Assembly (NCBI GenBank): GCA_024305405.1
Contig: JAKNDB010000066.1
Coordinates: 62,001 to 126,000, forward strand
Source: Dirofilaria immitis
Lineage: Eukaryota; Nematoda; Chromadorea; Rhabditida; Onchocercidae
Direction of reading: 5' to 3'
Length of the DNA stretch: 64,000 bases
Shown here one piece after another: positions 39,678 to 53,868 of the stretch. The position numbers and the translations under genes are program-made. The notes below the pieces were generated by a model that had not been told where the DNA came from, made no database searches, and saw only the letters and a program-made list of their open reading frames with translations. Position 1 is the stretch's first letter; each line of letters starts with the position of its first letter.

Positions 39678-42358
39678 TCGTCTGAAAAGCTTTTAAAATG
39701 AAAAGTTTTTGTATATATATTTCTGAATGGATACTTATATATAGAATCCTGTATGATAGGCTTTAAGGAGAGAAATGATTCTAGAAGACATTAAACAAAT
39801 GTAAATAAGATACAAAAATAAATTGCCTCAAATCTTCATCATCTTTGATATTGTTATTTCACGGGATCCATTAATAATTAGATGATACTAGCAGATCCAT
39901 TTAATAAGAAGCATATTGAGAAGCGAATGAAAATAAATGACAGATACGATCCTAATCGATCAATTGATCTGTCGTACATAATGATTAGTGCATCTGATTA
40001 ATAAAATTCTTTAGCTCAAATGCTTCAGTATCGCTAAAATATATAATTTCTATTTGAAAGATTTCCGATAGTATGTCTATTGGATACAATATGATTTAAA
40101 CAGTGTGATGCAATAGATGACAAACAGTTTTAGATATAACTTTAAACATTCCTTTCCTCCGAATAAGTTACCATCGATTATGTTCTCTGTTCACTAATCA
40201 ATGATAAGAAGTTCTTATTATTAATTGGATGATAATGTTTAATTAATCATCGTGTTGACGACTAACAGTGGTATCGCACATGCATTGCAACCCTTTAGGA
40301 TTGCTGCTTGATTGCGATATTATTAGAAATAGAGCAATATGCTCATCAAAGTTTAAAGATATTAATGATTTTGATAGAGCAAATATATCGCATTTGATAT
40401 TTATTTATGTTAAAACTTTATCAGTGCCGAAAATTTTGAATTCTTATTGAATTCTCGAACAGAATTTAAAATATAATAAAATTAATGGTAGAATAATATG
40501 TTAAATTGAGGACATTTTCAATGAAATTAATTTATTAATTTTAATTACAAAATTTTCAATAATTCATAAAAGATATTTAAAATTGATCAAATTTAGACAA
40601 ATAATTTTAAATAAATAATAAAGGATGCTATTGCATGATTTAAAAATTGAAATGAATAACTTGAAAATGCCAGAAAAGTTTTTCATTTTTTAGAACATAT
40701 AAATTTGTTCGATCAAAGCATGACTGTTTTAAAAAAAAAAAAAAAAGAAGAAGCAATCAGATGATGTATTTATTTTTAAGAAAGTTGAAATTGAAGTGTG
40801 AATATTGACAGTGGATTCATCATAATGAATGTATTGAATTAGATATTCTTGTCGAATGTTACAGAATTTTTCTTATCTATCTTATTAGTCATTATTACTA
40901 GAAATAGTCTGTTGTGAATATACACTGAAATGTTTCATAAATATTTCTGTCCAATGGATGTTTTAAGAATAAAGTAAACGCGACGAACATCAAATTATAT
41001 TACTCTAACAAATATCAAAAAGCAAAAGAGCATTGTGATAAGTTCAATGAATAATTATTAGGAAGCAATAACCGCAATAAATAAACAGTCCTGATGATTA
41101 AAATGAACCTAGAAAAGAAAAGAAAGATCAACTAGTAGGTTGAGCTAAAGACTATCATCAAGCAAGTATATTTATGAAAGGCGATGACTTTGGTCTCCTA
41201 TTATTTATCGAGCCTAGAAATGGAGTGCTTGTACGCCTGGAATTTGTAATAATTTGCACTAGAGTTGTTGAGTTCAAAATTCTAATCAGTTCCTTTGTCA
41301 CTCATAGACTGACTGATATAATAATAGCGTGCTCATAATTCTCGCTTATCCCATATTTCATTTCCAGGAACAATTTTTCAGGATGAATAAATCACTCCAT
41401 AAATATACGATCCTCAGATGCGATCAGTAAATCGCTGATTCATATAATAGTTTTTGAAGTTAAAAGCTATTCATAAAAATGTTATAAATTTTTCCTGCAA
41501 GCGAACCAACACAATATTTTGACTTTTTTCAAAACTTTTTTTATAATGATGACGAGCCAATGATTTTATCAATAATAATTAAATCGCTTGAATGTCTATT
41601 AGTTTGAAAACAAAGAGCTGTTTTATTGAATGAAATTCATAGATACATACGCTGACAACTTCTGTGCCCATCGATCATTGCTATCAGTCGTTGAATCGCT
41701 GAGAACATTCATATGGCATTATGCTCGTTGCTGCGTGTTGTTAACAATGGATAAAAACCTGGAAAGTTTTATGTTTAATGGCCAGCATCACTATATAGCC
41801 AAATCATATCGTAAATCATTATAGCTATAAAAATATAAATGTTCATTCCTTACGTTTCTACGTGAGTGTCGAAACTACGTGAAATAAAATTATGCGTGCT
41901 ATAATGATATCTATCACTAATTATCAGCAAAACGATTTCAAAAATGGCTTAAAATAATAATGAATCCATGAATGTAGTCAAAAATTTCCTAGCAAAGTGA
42001 AAACTTTATAATTAGTATAACATAAATGAAATGAGCGATTTGAATGTACAATAGGCAAATATCAATTGTCATATATCAGTTATGGCCAATGGCCAATAAA
42101 ATTGATAATGTCGATTAATTAGCCTAATTAATAGTTATTTGAAATAAGAGAAATTATTCAGAAATAAATATTTCCTTATAATATAATTGCATAAATGCTT
42201 CCAAAATGCGGCAAATTTCTAAAGAATGTTACAATTATATTTTTCTAACAAAATCCGAACGGATTGGATCCGTTAAGAAATGGTTGAATAATTTGAATAA
42301 AAAGAGATGTCTGTATCGGCCGCATCTATTTTTTGCGATGTCTGGAAAGATGAAGAAA

Positions 42359-42388
42359 GGGAGGGAGATGGGAGAGGGGAGGGGGGAG
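42359..42388 (+). other. Potential G-quadruplex
   Basis: Five runs of three or more G within about 28 bases, separated by 1-4 bases, in otherwise AT-rich DNA. The pattern meets the usual G3+N1-7 definition. It lies in the gene-poor region. Confidence 0.7.
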
Positions 42389-42570
42389 AAAGGTATATTC
42401 ATTGGAATGCTTGCTGATATGGAAGAGATAGATACTTGCTGATTAATGGCATTAAAATGAAGAAGTTTTTGTCATCCTTGAGATGTATCTTTTATGTCTG
42501 TTTTCAGATTATAAAAATAAAAAAATTATATTTCGATTCCTATTCAGATTTTGTTTCATTCATCGATAAG

Positions 42571-42604
42571 TGAAACGGAAACGGAAACGGAAACGGAAAC
42601 GGAA
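42571..42604. repeat. (GGAAAC)n hexamer repeat
   Basis: About five GGAAAC units in tandem. It is not the nematode telomere hexamer TTAGGC. Confidence 0.9.
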
Positions 42605-42849
42605 TGGATATTAGGCTAAGCCTCAATTTCAATTTAAGTTCAACTTTGTACATTTCTATGAATTCTATAGCATTATCGTTTCATTGTTTCAATGTGATTA
42701 AACTTGAAGTAATGAATTCTTAAAAATAAACTATTCAAAATCTAATTCTTTCATTTAAATTATTATTATATTGTTTACTACAATATAATATAAACAATCA
42801 ATTCAATCATAATATATATATTTATAGAAGGAATAATGCTTGTTGAAGA

Positions 42850-42877
42850 AGGAAGGAAGGAAGGAAGGAAGGAAGGA
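42850..42877. repeat. (GGAA)n microsatellite
   Basis: About seven GGAA units. Confidence 0.9.
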
Positions 42878-43246
42878 CAATATTAATTAATCTCTTTCTC
42901 TCATATCTATCTCATTTAATCCATTGAATAAAATAGTTTTGATATATTAAAATAAGCTGAAATCATGTTATGAGAAACAACCACAAATTTTTATAACCTT
43001 TGGCGTGCTCCATCAATAAACATAAAATGAAATGGATAATACGTCCTTTACGTGTTTCATTACGTGTGTATACCACGTGAATTCTTTATTTCTCTTCCTT
43101 CTCCGATATATCACAAGAAAAGTTCACATTTTCATTGATATGTTCGTGTAAAAAGTCTTCAAAAAGAATAATAATACGTCGATAAAATACTTTTCGAAAA
43201 AAACCATCCATCCATTTATCCACCCATATATCTCACAGATATGTAG

Positions 43247-43425
43247 GTATGTATGTATGCATGTATGTATGTATGTATGTATGTATGTATGCATGTATGT
43301 ATGTATGTATGTATGTGTGTATGTATGTATGTATGTATGCATGTATGTATGTATGTATGTATGTGTGTATGTATGTATGTATGTATGTATGCATGTATGT
43401 ATGTATGTATGTATGTATGTATGTG
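43247..43425. repeat. (ATGT)n microsatellite with a higher-order pattern
   Basis: About 180 bases of ATGT in which ATGC and GTGT variants recur at regular intervals, so longer blocks have themselves been duplicated. The open frames on both strands (HTYI and VCMY repeats) are products of the repeat. Confidence 0.95.
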
Positions 43426-43485
43426 TAGTTGAGTCACAATAATTCATTCATTTGGCTATCATCTCAATGCATTACAATTGCGATG

Positions 43486-43647
43486 CAATATGTGATTTTG
43501 CATATATTACATCGCAGCAATATGTGATTTTGCATATATTGCATCGCAGCAATATGCGATTTTGCATATATTGCATCGCAGCAATATGTGATTTTACATA
43601 TATTGCATCGCAGCAATATGCGATTTTGCATATATTGCATCATTCAT
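43486..43647. repeat. 32-bp minisatellite, five copies, each able to form a hairpin
   Basis: Unit begins AATATGTGATTTTGCATATA and ends ATCGCAGC. Copies are contiguous and differ by single substitutions (TGTG/TGCG, TTAC/TTGC). AATATG at the unit start pairs with CATATATT inside it. There are no unique spacers. Confidence 0.92.
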
Positions 43648-46600
43648 TGTAGCATACTTTTGATAGAATTTATCGAGAAAATGCGATTAAAAATGATTAA
43701 ATTTAATTTAGTCGTCTATGAATGATACAAGGATTCGAGAAAACTGGAAAAAAGGATAGAGTAAAAGAAAATTTCAAAGGAAGATAATGAAAAGGAAGGT
43801 TGTCGAAAATCTCGAGATATTCGTGTCTGTGCAAGCTTCTACGAGCCTATCTCTTAGAATCTTACGCTTCTCTCCTCCAGAATTTCCTTCTTCATTGCAA
43901 ATCAAATCCATCAATCAGCATTTCATTTAATGGCTTTTGATCCACCATTCTTGCGATATTAAATCTCGCATCGCATCCTTCGAATCGAATAAGTTTTTAG
44001 GAACTCATAATAAATGTGTAAATTTGCGACAACTTTTAAATCGTTTTTTTTTCTTTTAATACACTAAATGAATCTTCTAGTTAATGCAAAATATACTCTT
44101 GAAATTTGTGGAATAAATACTACTTTATGCTTTAGCAATTCCACATTGCGATAAAATTATCTTATCATAAATTAGACTAATCTTTGATCCATGATATATT
44201 GTAAAACAGAACGATTTCGATAACAATATGGGATGAAAAGTGCGCTCGCAATTATTTATTTTTGCTAAAAAAAAAAAAAAACAATAATATTGGGAAATTG
44301 AAGAAAAAGAAAATTATAATGAGGATATGATAAAGTGATTGAGAGAAAGGGAAAGAATCAAATGATAAAATGATAGGTGATATGCGAAAAGAATTCTAAG
44401 ACTGAGATTTGTTCGATAGTACAATTATCTTAAGCTATAAACTTAGGCTGATAGTCATGAAGAAAAAGAATGGAAAAGTGAAGAAACGAAAAGATACAAA
44501 GAAAGGATTGAAAGCAAAGTATCGCTAATAAAGTCATTTATTATATTCTACCTGTAACGATGACGACGATAGAGAGGTCATCGCCAGTTTCAAATGTAAA
44601 CAGAGAATAATGCTATCTGAGTGTGACAGCAAGTCCTTCACTGCGACATGTCGTACTTGCAGCGACAGTGAACTCAGTCAGCAACGTTCCCATATGATGT
44701 GCTGCTTTTTTTACATTCAAATAATCATTTTACTTTAATATCAATGCATAAATGATGGAGCAATAGAAACTTTGACAGCCAACCAATAAGACTTCTGGTC
44801 TCGCGATTCCACGATTCTACGATCAACCTATTCTCTTCCATTTCTATGCATTCGCAATCCTTTCATGGTAATATGCAAATTATTTCTTCTTTCTTTTTCA
44901 CGACGATTCATCCATTATCAGATCAATAATTCCGATTCCATGCAATATTTACAACGCTGTTTCTTACGTAGGATTATCGTGACAAAATAATCCTCGTAAC
45001 ACTTCTACCCTTCCATCATTTCTCCTATTTATTTGACGAAGAAGTTTCTCTTTATCACAATTATCTTTAGTATTTTCCGATATATGTAACGATCGTTTAA
45101 TTTCTGCTTACGTGTTCAATAACATACAAGTGTAATCTTTAGCACCGTAATTGAATCCTGATTCCATGATTTGACGAACAGGAATTTTACTTCATTCCTT
45201 CTTCATCGAAACTTCGAAATCATCCTTAGTATTCTCAAAAATATCTCGTTGATAGATTTACTGTTTTTATTACCGTCCTTTTATACAAGGCAAGTAATCT
45301 AGCATAGTAAAAAAAAATGGAACAATAGAAGAAGCTAACAAGGACTTTCTCGATCTTATCATAATTGGCTCCTTCAACAGTTAAATTTATCTTTCAATCT
45401 AATCAGAAGTTTTAGATTTATTACATAGTAATGAATACGTTAAACGACAATAGCCGATCCTAAACTTTTCAACTTTTGTCTTTTAAAGCAAAGAAAAAGA
45501 TCATCGAAATATCGCCTTAAGAAAAGGGAAATTAAGTCAAAAATCTCAATTAATGTTGCCTTCGAGAATCATTCCAATCATTTCGTAATAATTAATATTT
45601 CCTAAAATTTCTCAATAAACCCGGGAAAAATAGAATATTTCAACACTTTTAAACTGCTATTCGAATACAAACACTTACAAAACCTGAAAAATGGACGAAT
45701 CTATTCTATTACTAATTCTGTCAATATTATTGCTGTCTGCAGATCGCATCTGAATCTGCAAACAGATTCACGCGAAAGCTCAATATAAAAAAGCAGATTG
45801 CTAAATATCTGTTTTGTCAATTTGTCAATCATTTTTAACTATTCATCTAATCCATGATCATCCGTTCAACTGTAAGATAACAACTACTCGGTAATCATTT
45901 CTATCAGTGATCATATTCATTTACAAAATGTTTGAATTGCATTTACTAATTCTACTCAATATCATTTCGATAACATGTACTATATACCTAATTATAGTTG
46001 TAAAAATCTTCTTGATGAACAAAGACTAAGAAATTTAGTATTTTTCTTAAATAGTTATTTAAAAGTTTTCAAGCTATCTGAAATTTCACTACATATTCGA
46101 TGTTGCTATTCTTTTTTAAATGAAATTTCTGAACTATAGAGATTCCTTATCTCTTATCAATGTCTCTCTGATATGCGAAAAACGAGTCGATCATTCTTAT
46201 CTATCAAAAGAAATAGCTCAATCATACTCACACAAATAATAATCATATAAAGAGAATCGTTTGTAGCCATATGATTGATTGTTTTTAAGTTATTATTGTT
46301 AATAAACAGTAGAATCATATCTCAAACTTTCCTAATCATCATATGAACCTTTTTTAATCCCTATCGATTCGTATCAAATACCTTGCAGATCTTTATCATT
46401 GACAAAATGATTGTATTAACCACTATTCTTTCCATTAGTAAAGCTTTTTATTTGATCTGGAATATTGTTTGCGCTCATTTCTGATAACAATTTTTTCACT
46501 TTCATTCTTTCAAGTTTGCTAATCAAAAAGATAATAGAAATATTGATAAAAATCTTCACTTCTCTTTTAAGCAATCAATTAGCAAATTTCAAAATAGTCC

Positions 46601-48913
46601 TTTATATTATTTAATTAAATTAAGCATTATTAAGCATTATTTAGTTACAATTAATTTGCTTAATCAAAAAATATTATTATGGTTTAAACTAATTCGATTA
46701 TCAAACTAAATTTTTCGATGCTACAATAATTATATTTAATTGTTTCATAATTACGATGAGATTTTTAAAAAGTTAAGCTAACTAATTTATTCCTTCTTCC
46801 CTAATTAAACTTACCTAAATTGAAGCAATTAGCAAGAGTAGATGTAATGGATGATTCAAGCAACGGGCATTTCCAATCATATATAGAGAGAGAGAAAGAG
46901 AAAGAGAGCTCTCCATAATGATATTTAGATTTATATATCTTCCGATTATTTCATTGAATGAGTTTGGGACAATCCCGATGTAATCAAATCAGTTCACCTT
47001 CCATTGATATTTGCCATGAATTTTTAAATGAACTAATTGATACCGATTTCGTTTGACTTCCTGCATATACTGTTATTGAAATCAGCTAATCATATAATGA
47101 TACCGTCATGCTTTTTATGTTTATCGTAATTTTCGATAGTTGTTTCTATCAGTGCTTCACTATTTATATATTTCATTCATTTACTACATATGAGATGAGC
47201 ATATATATATCTTATCCATCTGTCTTTGATAATCAAGGTTCCAAATTATAATTAAGATTCTTTAGAATACAGTTGATAGTAGTAGTGCAATAGCGATCCA
47301 AATTCATAATTCCAATTATTTTGATTGAAATAACGAAATTATTGGAATCTCAGAAGTAAGTGATAAATTTTCGTCAATATTTCGATGATGATTGGAACCT
47401 CATCAGCAAAAGTTAATTCATTGAATGCCGTGATGAGATCGTCATTGATATGAATAATAATTAAAAGAGTAGCGATATTCATCAATTTCAATTCTCAATA
47501 AGAATTAAAGATAAATAAAATGTAAAGATTGATGATAGTTTTATCAATCAGCGATTTCCATAAATCATAATAATTATTAATTCTCGGTCTATCAAAGTGT
47601 CAAATTTTTTCTCTTTGATAGGAAGCATATCTCAATTTGATGGATGGAAGAAAGTGAATAGCGAAAGAGAAAATATCTCTCTTGATAACAATAGCATAAT
47701 GCGCTTAGAAGGGAAGAGAGAAGGTAAAAGGTTGATAATTGAAGTTGATAATTGAATACGTGGAGAAAGATGACACATGATCTTTTGGCAACATCGAATT
47801 TCGCATGGGAATTTATCCTAAATCTAAAAAGTTTTTTTGTGTCCTAAAATTCATATTTCGATATACCTACCACGAAAATGAAATCGTATAAATTCTATCC
47901 TGAAATGCGATGATTCATTATGCATTTTGGTCCATGTATTCAACGTATCATGAATAATCAATTGTTTTTATAATGCTTTCTTCTTTCCCTTCCCCATCTA
48001 TTTTTCTGTCTTTATTGCCTTCATAGAAGTATGGATATTTTCTACACGTAATCACGTGATAGCTAATTCAACCATTGACGTATCAACGTTTATTCATGTT
48101 CGATTCATCTATCCATAGAAGAAGGCTTTCATCCTTCCCTTTCCACTTGCTCTTCATTGTAACTAACAATTACGCGGTTGAAATAAGTAAATGCCATTCC
48201 AAATGATGAAGTATTGAATGAAGAGGATCAAATTAATATCTAGCATAAATAAAAGATCAGCTGATCGAGTGATAACTATGATAAATAAATTTTAATGATG
48301 TTTATAATTTGAAAACTTAAGTTCCTAAAATTTTACTCTACTATCTTCTAGTGGGTTCAAATACAAGCAACAATGAACTTTTATTCTTTGAATAATTACT
48401 GCTTTTAATATAATCGGTATCACTAATAGAAGAAATAAGGAGGTCAATGGGATCAGGATCAATGGAAACAAATACATGAATCCTTCATTTCTTCTTTTCA
48501 TCGAGAACACAAATCATTCTCAAGTTTATATCAGCAAATCAGAATATATTTTATGAATATTATTATTCATAAAATATAAATACATATGAAATTGACTTCT
48601 CTTATATTAAATAGAAAGATCTTAATTGGAAATAGAATCCCAGAATAATGATTCTTGGAATGTAATATTTAAGTAATTTATATCTTTTTCACGATGAGCT
48701 CTTAATTATCAGTTAATTGCGAGATTTGCTGTAGTTCGTTCATTAGTGAGAGGAAGAAGTGCAGAAGCGTTATATGCATGGCTAAATTGTTGAAAATGAC
48801 GGATGAAACTGTGATGCCATGTATGCCATATGAATCGTATACAAATCTCGATATATAAGAATGGATCGAGAGTGATAGCACGTTTCTTATAATATTAAGA
48901 GCTTATTACAACA

Positions 48914-48952
<39 letters not shown>

Positions 48953-48998
48953 ATAGTCAGTAGTAGTAGTAGTAGTAGTAGTAGTATGTAGTAGTAGC

Positions 48999-49033
<35 letters not shown>

Positions 49034-49193
49034 TAGTGGTGAGTAGTAGTAGTAGTAGTAGTGATGGTGGTGGTAGTGGTGGTGGTAGTGGTGGTAGTGG
49101 TAGGTAGTGGTAGTGGTGGTAGTAGTAGTGGTGGTAGTAGTGGTAGTAGTGGTAGTGGTGGTAGTGGTAGTAGTGGTAGTGGTAGTGGTAGTG

Positions 49194-49256
<63 letters not shown>

Positions 49257-49279
49257 ATGGAAGTAGTAGTAGTAGTAGA
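48914..49279. repeat. (TAG/TGG)n trinucleotide array
   Basis: About 365 bases of TAG repeats interrupted by a central zone rich in TGG, with pure TAG blocks on both sides. It gives long low-complexity frames on both strands (Val, Ser/Gly or Tyr runs) that are not genes. Confidence 0.95.
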
Positions 49280-51363
49280 TACTTTTGTATAACATTACTG
49301 TATCTTTATTATCTTTATTTGAGACATCATGAAATGATCGATATAGTTGAAAAGATCAAAGCAATCAAATTGCAATGAAAAATTTTAAAGAATATAAAAT
49401 TGGATGAATAAAATTGAAATGAAGAAAAAGTTGCAGAAATTGAATCAAATTGTAGAATTTCGTTACTATATTTCTAAATTTTTATTATCAAAGCTATCAA
49501 AAGTCAAAAGAAATAAACTTATCAGAGTGATAAACTGTTCATCGATGAACATTTTTTCCAATCATAAAATATAAATCGCTCTCGAGACGTACACTTTATA
49601 TTTTAGAAATGAAATATGCGAATTTCTTTCATTATTATCATCCTTCTCTGCTATCATTCGCACATTCCATTTTCGTCAACAGTTATATTTCAATTTTATA
49701 TTTGTTTAATTTTCTGACTTTACAAACATACGCTCCAAACAAAACGATCAGGCTGAATGAATATACGAAGTTTATAAATTATGCTAAGTAATGGGAGACG
49801 ACAAGTTTTTAATGGCTATTCCAGTCCGCTTATCAGACAGACATGATAAGCTTTCATCCAACGATCATAAAAATAGCTTTTCAGAATCTCTGAAATATTT
49901 TATCTTTATTGATACTCATTGTATAAGATGACGATTTCCTCCATTTACTTTTACAGATATATGCAGATGTCATATGTAATATGAAAAAAATGATAATAAA
50001 AAATGATAGGAGTGATATTAAAAATATGAAGTATTAATGTTATCATTGAAATAAATTTAAGTGAAATAAATAAGTAAATATATCGATCAGATGTTATTGA
50101 TAACATAACGAAAGTATCGATGAATGCTATCATTTTTCTTTCTAATACATTCCATTTGTTAAATGACTTGAAGATGAATCATTTCATGAAATCGGTACGT
50201 AAAACAGATTCAGCATTGAGTGATTCATGTTAGGTATTTACAATTATGCATCCTAGTGATTCAGCGAGCAACTTAATGATTCATCCTAAAATATATCATT
50301 TCTAGTTCCATTTCAGATCAATTACTTTGAATCTTTTTTCATCTACTTTTATTTATCCGCTGTTTGAAGTTTCCACGTAATGAAATACTTTTTATAAGAT
50401 ATAGCGACGTTAAGAATCCATCTATAATTATTTAGGCTTGCGCTTATTGTAAATTATTTCTATGTTTTAATATTTTTCCAAATAAAAACTTTCTAAGCAT
50501 ACGAGAGAAAGCGACTCAAAGTCGCTACTTAGAGAGTTGAGAATAAACTTGCGAATTTCTACCCTACTCCTGAATAGTCTGGATGTCATCACTATCTTCA
50601 TATAGATTACAACATTTTTTCTAGAAGCCTGACCCATTTTCTGCTTATTTATTTAATGATTCTATCTAATGATGATATCTCATTGGACAATTTTATTCTA
50701 TTAAGTTTAAATTTGAAAGGGAAGAAATTGGGAAGATATATAGAAGCAATCTATGCTATTATGCATTATGCTGCTTGTCGATGTTTCATGAATAATAATA
50801 AATAGTATCACTTTCTCCCTTTGACTGCTCGTCCAATAATATGATAATTGTTAACTATTATTAACAATCTTGTTGGAAAAGAATAGGCTCAGCCTAGACG
50901 ACCTTTTGATTATAAATCATCAATTTATCTTTCCAGTAAATATTTAAATAAGCAATCATTTTGAATATTATTTCCCTAAAAATATTATATATTTTCATTG
51001 AAAAAAACACTTGGCTTATTTCGTTTCTCTTCTAAGCTTTATGTTCATTTTAAATTAAAATTTGGTTTCAAAAAGTACGAAATGAAAGAAAAAATAAATA
51101 TGTCCTGAAATTCATCTTTTATGAAATATTTTCGATTACGCCAATGATTAATGAAATGAGTATTGAAGCGAGAACAAGTCGGGAATCTATCATTTGATCC
51201 AAGGACTATTATTCATGCTGCAATAAATGATTCATATAAACTTGTTATTTTCATTTTTAAGTTTTAGAAAATTCAAATATTTGCAAATTTCGCAAACTGT
51301 AGCATTCTTAGATATCTAACTACATGCATGCATAATTCACATGTGAAAATACAGATGATAAAT

Positions 51364-51657
51364 GAAAATACAGATATGAATACTTGGAATAAAAAATAAT
51401 GAAAATACAGATATGAATACTTGGAATAAAAAATAATGAAAATACAGATATGTATACTTGGAATAAAAAATAATGAAAATACAGATATGAATACTTGGAA
51501 TAAAAAAATAATGAAAATACAGATATGTATACTTGGAATAAAAAAATAATGAAAATACAGATATGAATACTTGGAATAAAAAAATAATGAAAATACAGAT
51601 ATGTATACTTGGAATAAAAAAATAATGAAAATACAGATATGTATACTTGGAATAAAG
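51364..51657. repeat. 37-38-bp minisatellite, about eight copies
   Basis: Unit begins GAAAATACAGATATGAATAC and continues TTGGAATAAAAAATAAT. Copies alternate GAATAC/GTATAC and differ by one A in the homopolymer. The 153-codon minus-strand frame over it is periodic because of the repeat. Confidence 0.95.
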
Positions 51658-51793
51658 AATGGTAATTAAAAAGGAAATGAAATACTAAGTAGTCCAATTC
51701 GGAAAGAAATAAATTTTTTAAAATTTTTATTATCGTTAAAAAATTTGAAAAAAGACTGCCTTCTGCTTCGTCATTTGCCATCTTGTCACATAG

Positions 51794-51978
51794 AATTTAT
51801 TGATCTAATCAAATAATATAGAATAAAATGATTTAAATATTATTAAAGAATTTATCGATCTAATCAAATAATATAGAATAAAATGATTTAAATATTATTA
51901 AAGAATTTATTGATCTAATCAAATAATATAGAATAAAATGATTTAAATATTATTAAAGAATTTATTGATCTAATCAAT
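51794..51978. repeat. 55-bp minisatellite, about 3.4 copies
   Basis: Copies start at 51794, 51849, 51904 and 51959 and are nearly identical (TTATTGATC/TTATCGATC). Confidence 0.93.
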
Positions 51979-52178
51979 AGTTTAAAAAGGAAGAAAGAAA
52001 ATATAAAACAAAAAATTTATCCAAAAGAATAATTCAAAAAAGTGATAATAGAAAAAATGAATATAAAATGGTTAATTTACTTTTTTTTTAATATTTTCTA
52101 TTTGACATTAACACTTTGATAATTATAAAATAATACTTTTAGTTGAAAATTTTGGAAATATTAATTTTTATTTATCTA

Positions 52179-52218
<40 letters not shown>
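52179..52218. repeat. (ATT)n microsatellite
   Basis: About 13 uninterrupted ATT units. Confidence 0.9.
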
Positions 52219-52220
<2 letters not shown>

Positions 52221-52679
52221 ATTTCAACAAATATTTTAATCTAAAAAATAAGCACATAATACATGATTATATAATGTGACTTCTTATGAAAAAATAATTT
52301 CCAAATCTTTTTTATAAAGTTCATGCGGCATAGTACTTATATACTATATATTCCAAACAATCAATTCATTTAAAATTTAATTTTACAACAAAATTTTAAA
52401 TAAGCATATTGGAAGGTTTTTTAAAATAATATATAGTCTGTTGTTATATTAAAAAAAAACTGATATTAACGATTTTTGTAGTAATAAATTTCTATCAGCT
52501 AATCATTATTATTATTGAGTAGATGATGGTTGATTGTTAATGATAATATTTCCTCGATAAATTTCATAAGATATTTATTGATAGCTATATTTCAAATAAT
52601 TTTAATGTATGAAAATTCAATTGTTAAAATCAAATCAGTTTTAGCAAATATGAATTGATTGATGATATTGCTGAAAACG

Positions 52680-52765
52680 ATGATGATGATGATGATGATG
52701 ATGATGATATTGATGATGGTGATGATGATATTGATGAAGATGATGATGATATTGATGAAGATGAT
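52680..52765. repeat. (GAT)n microsatellite with ATTGAT interruptions
   Basis: GATGAT runs broken by GATATT and GATGAAGAT variants. Confidence 0.9.
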
Positions 52766-53868
52766 TATAATGTATGAAATGGATATTTGAAAAAAAGGCT
52801 TAGGATTATTATGATATAATAGTCCTAAGAATTTTGAAGTTTTACGAGTAATTTTATATTTCATATTTCAAATTTCTTTATTAGGTCGGGAATAATTTTT
52901 CCACTCACAGTTGAACATAAACGAGTCATATCCTATGAATGGCAAAAAAAAAGTGGAACGCATTATTTTTTAAATTTACAGTTCAATTTATTGATTTTGT
53001 TCAATAATCTATTAAATTTACCTGTCTACCTGTAATTTACTTATTATCAATTATTAACTTTAATTTAATTCTTTTCTAAAGATTATTAAAAGAAATATAA
53101 AAATAAAAATGAACAATATGATAACTTCACCGATCTTTCATTAAATGCACTAACATTTAATAACAGCATTTCTTCTCTTTTTATTTTTATTTCTAAAGTT
53201 TTCTATTGAAATATATTAATTATTTGTACTTATTCAATTGAATTGATCGATGTGTGCTGTGCTGCTAATATATTTATGAATTTCAACATTTCAACAGTTA
53301 TATTTATTGTTGCAAGATTATGCGTTAATTGCTATGATATTTATTCAAATGATTCATAAATATATATTGTTGATAAGCAATGATAATTATCAGATTAGTT
53401 TAGATATTCTTTTTTGGAATTATTTTAAGACAATTAAGACACAATTGTTGAATGAATTATTGTTAATTGAACTTTGATCTGTGTTTCTTGTTTTTAAAGA
53501 AGCTTGTGATATTTCTCAGTTCATCTTCTTTCAAACGAATGTAATATAAAACGATTGATGGAACACATTCGAAACTCATCAGCAGTTCATTTCAAGAGTT
53601 TGGCCCAACAACGGATGTAATGTAATTTCAAATATTTCTTTAGTATAACCACCGATTAGAGGATGACTATTACGATATGAAAATGCTATATGTTAAAAAA
53701 AAAAAGTAATTAAATTTTTAATGAGATTCTTTCAACATTAATTTCATTCATTCATTTTCATTAATAATTCATTTATTTTATATTTTTCATTTTCTATCGT
53801 TCCTTTTTTCTTTTTTCTTTTTATATATTATATTATTCAAATTATAAGTAATATGAAAGGAAAAAGAT

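Noticed and set aside
42571..42604. Interstitial telomere repeat
   Set aside because: The unit is GGAAAC, not the nematode TTAGGC.
43124..43447. Frames of about 60-107 codons with HTYI or VCMY repeats
   Set aside because: ATGT tetranucleotide repeat read in different frames.
43486..43647. CRISPR-like array of 32-bp repeats
   Set aside because: Repeats are directly contiguous with no unique spacers, and the genome is eukaryotic; it is a minisatellite.
48957..49378. Long frames giving poly-Tyr, poly-Val and Ser/Gly peptides on both strands
   Set aside because: Trinucleotide repeat read in different frames.
51320..51781. 153-codon minus-strand frame with a periodic aromatic-rich peptide
   Set aside because: It is produced entirely by the 37-38-bp tandem repeat; no start context, splice signals or non-repeat coding sequence.
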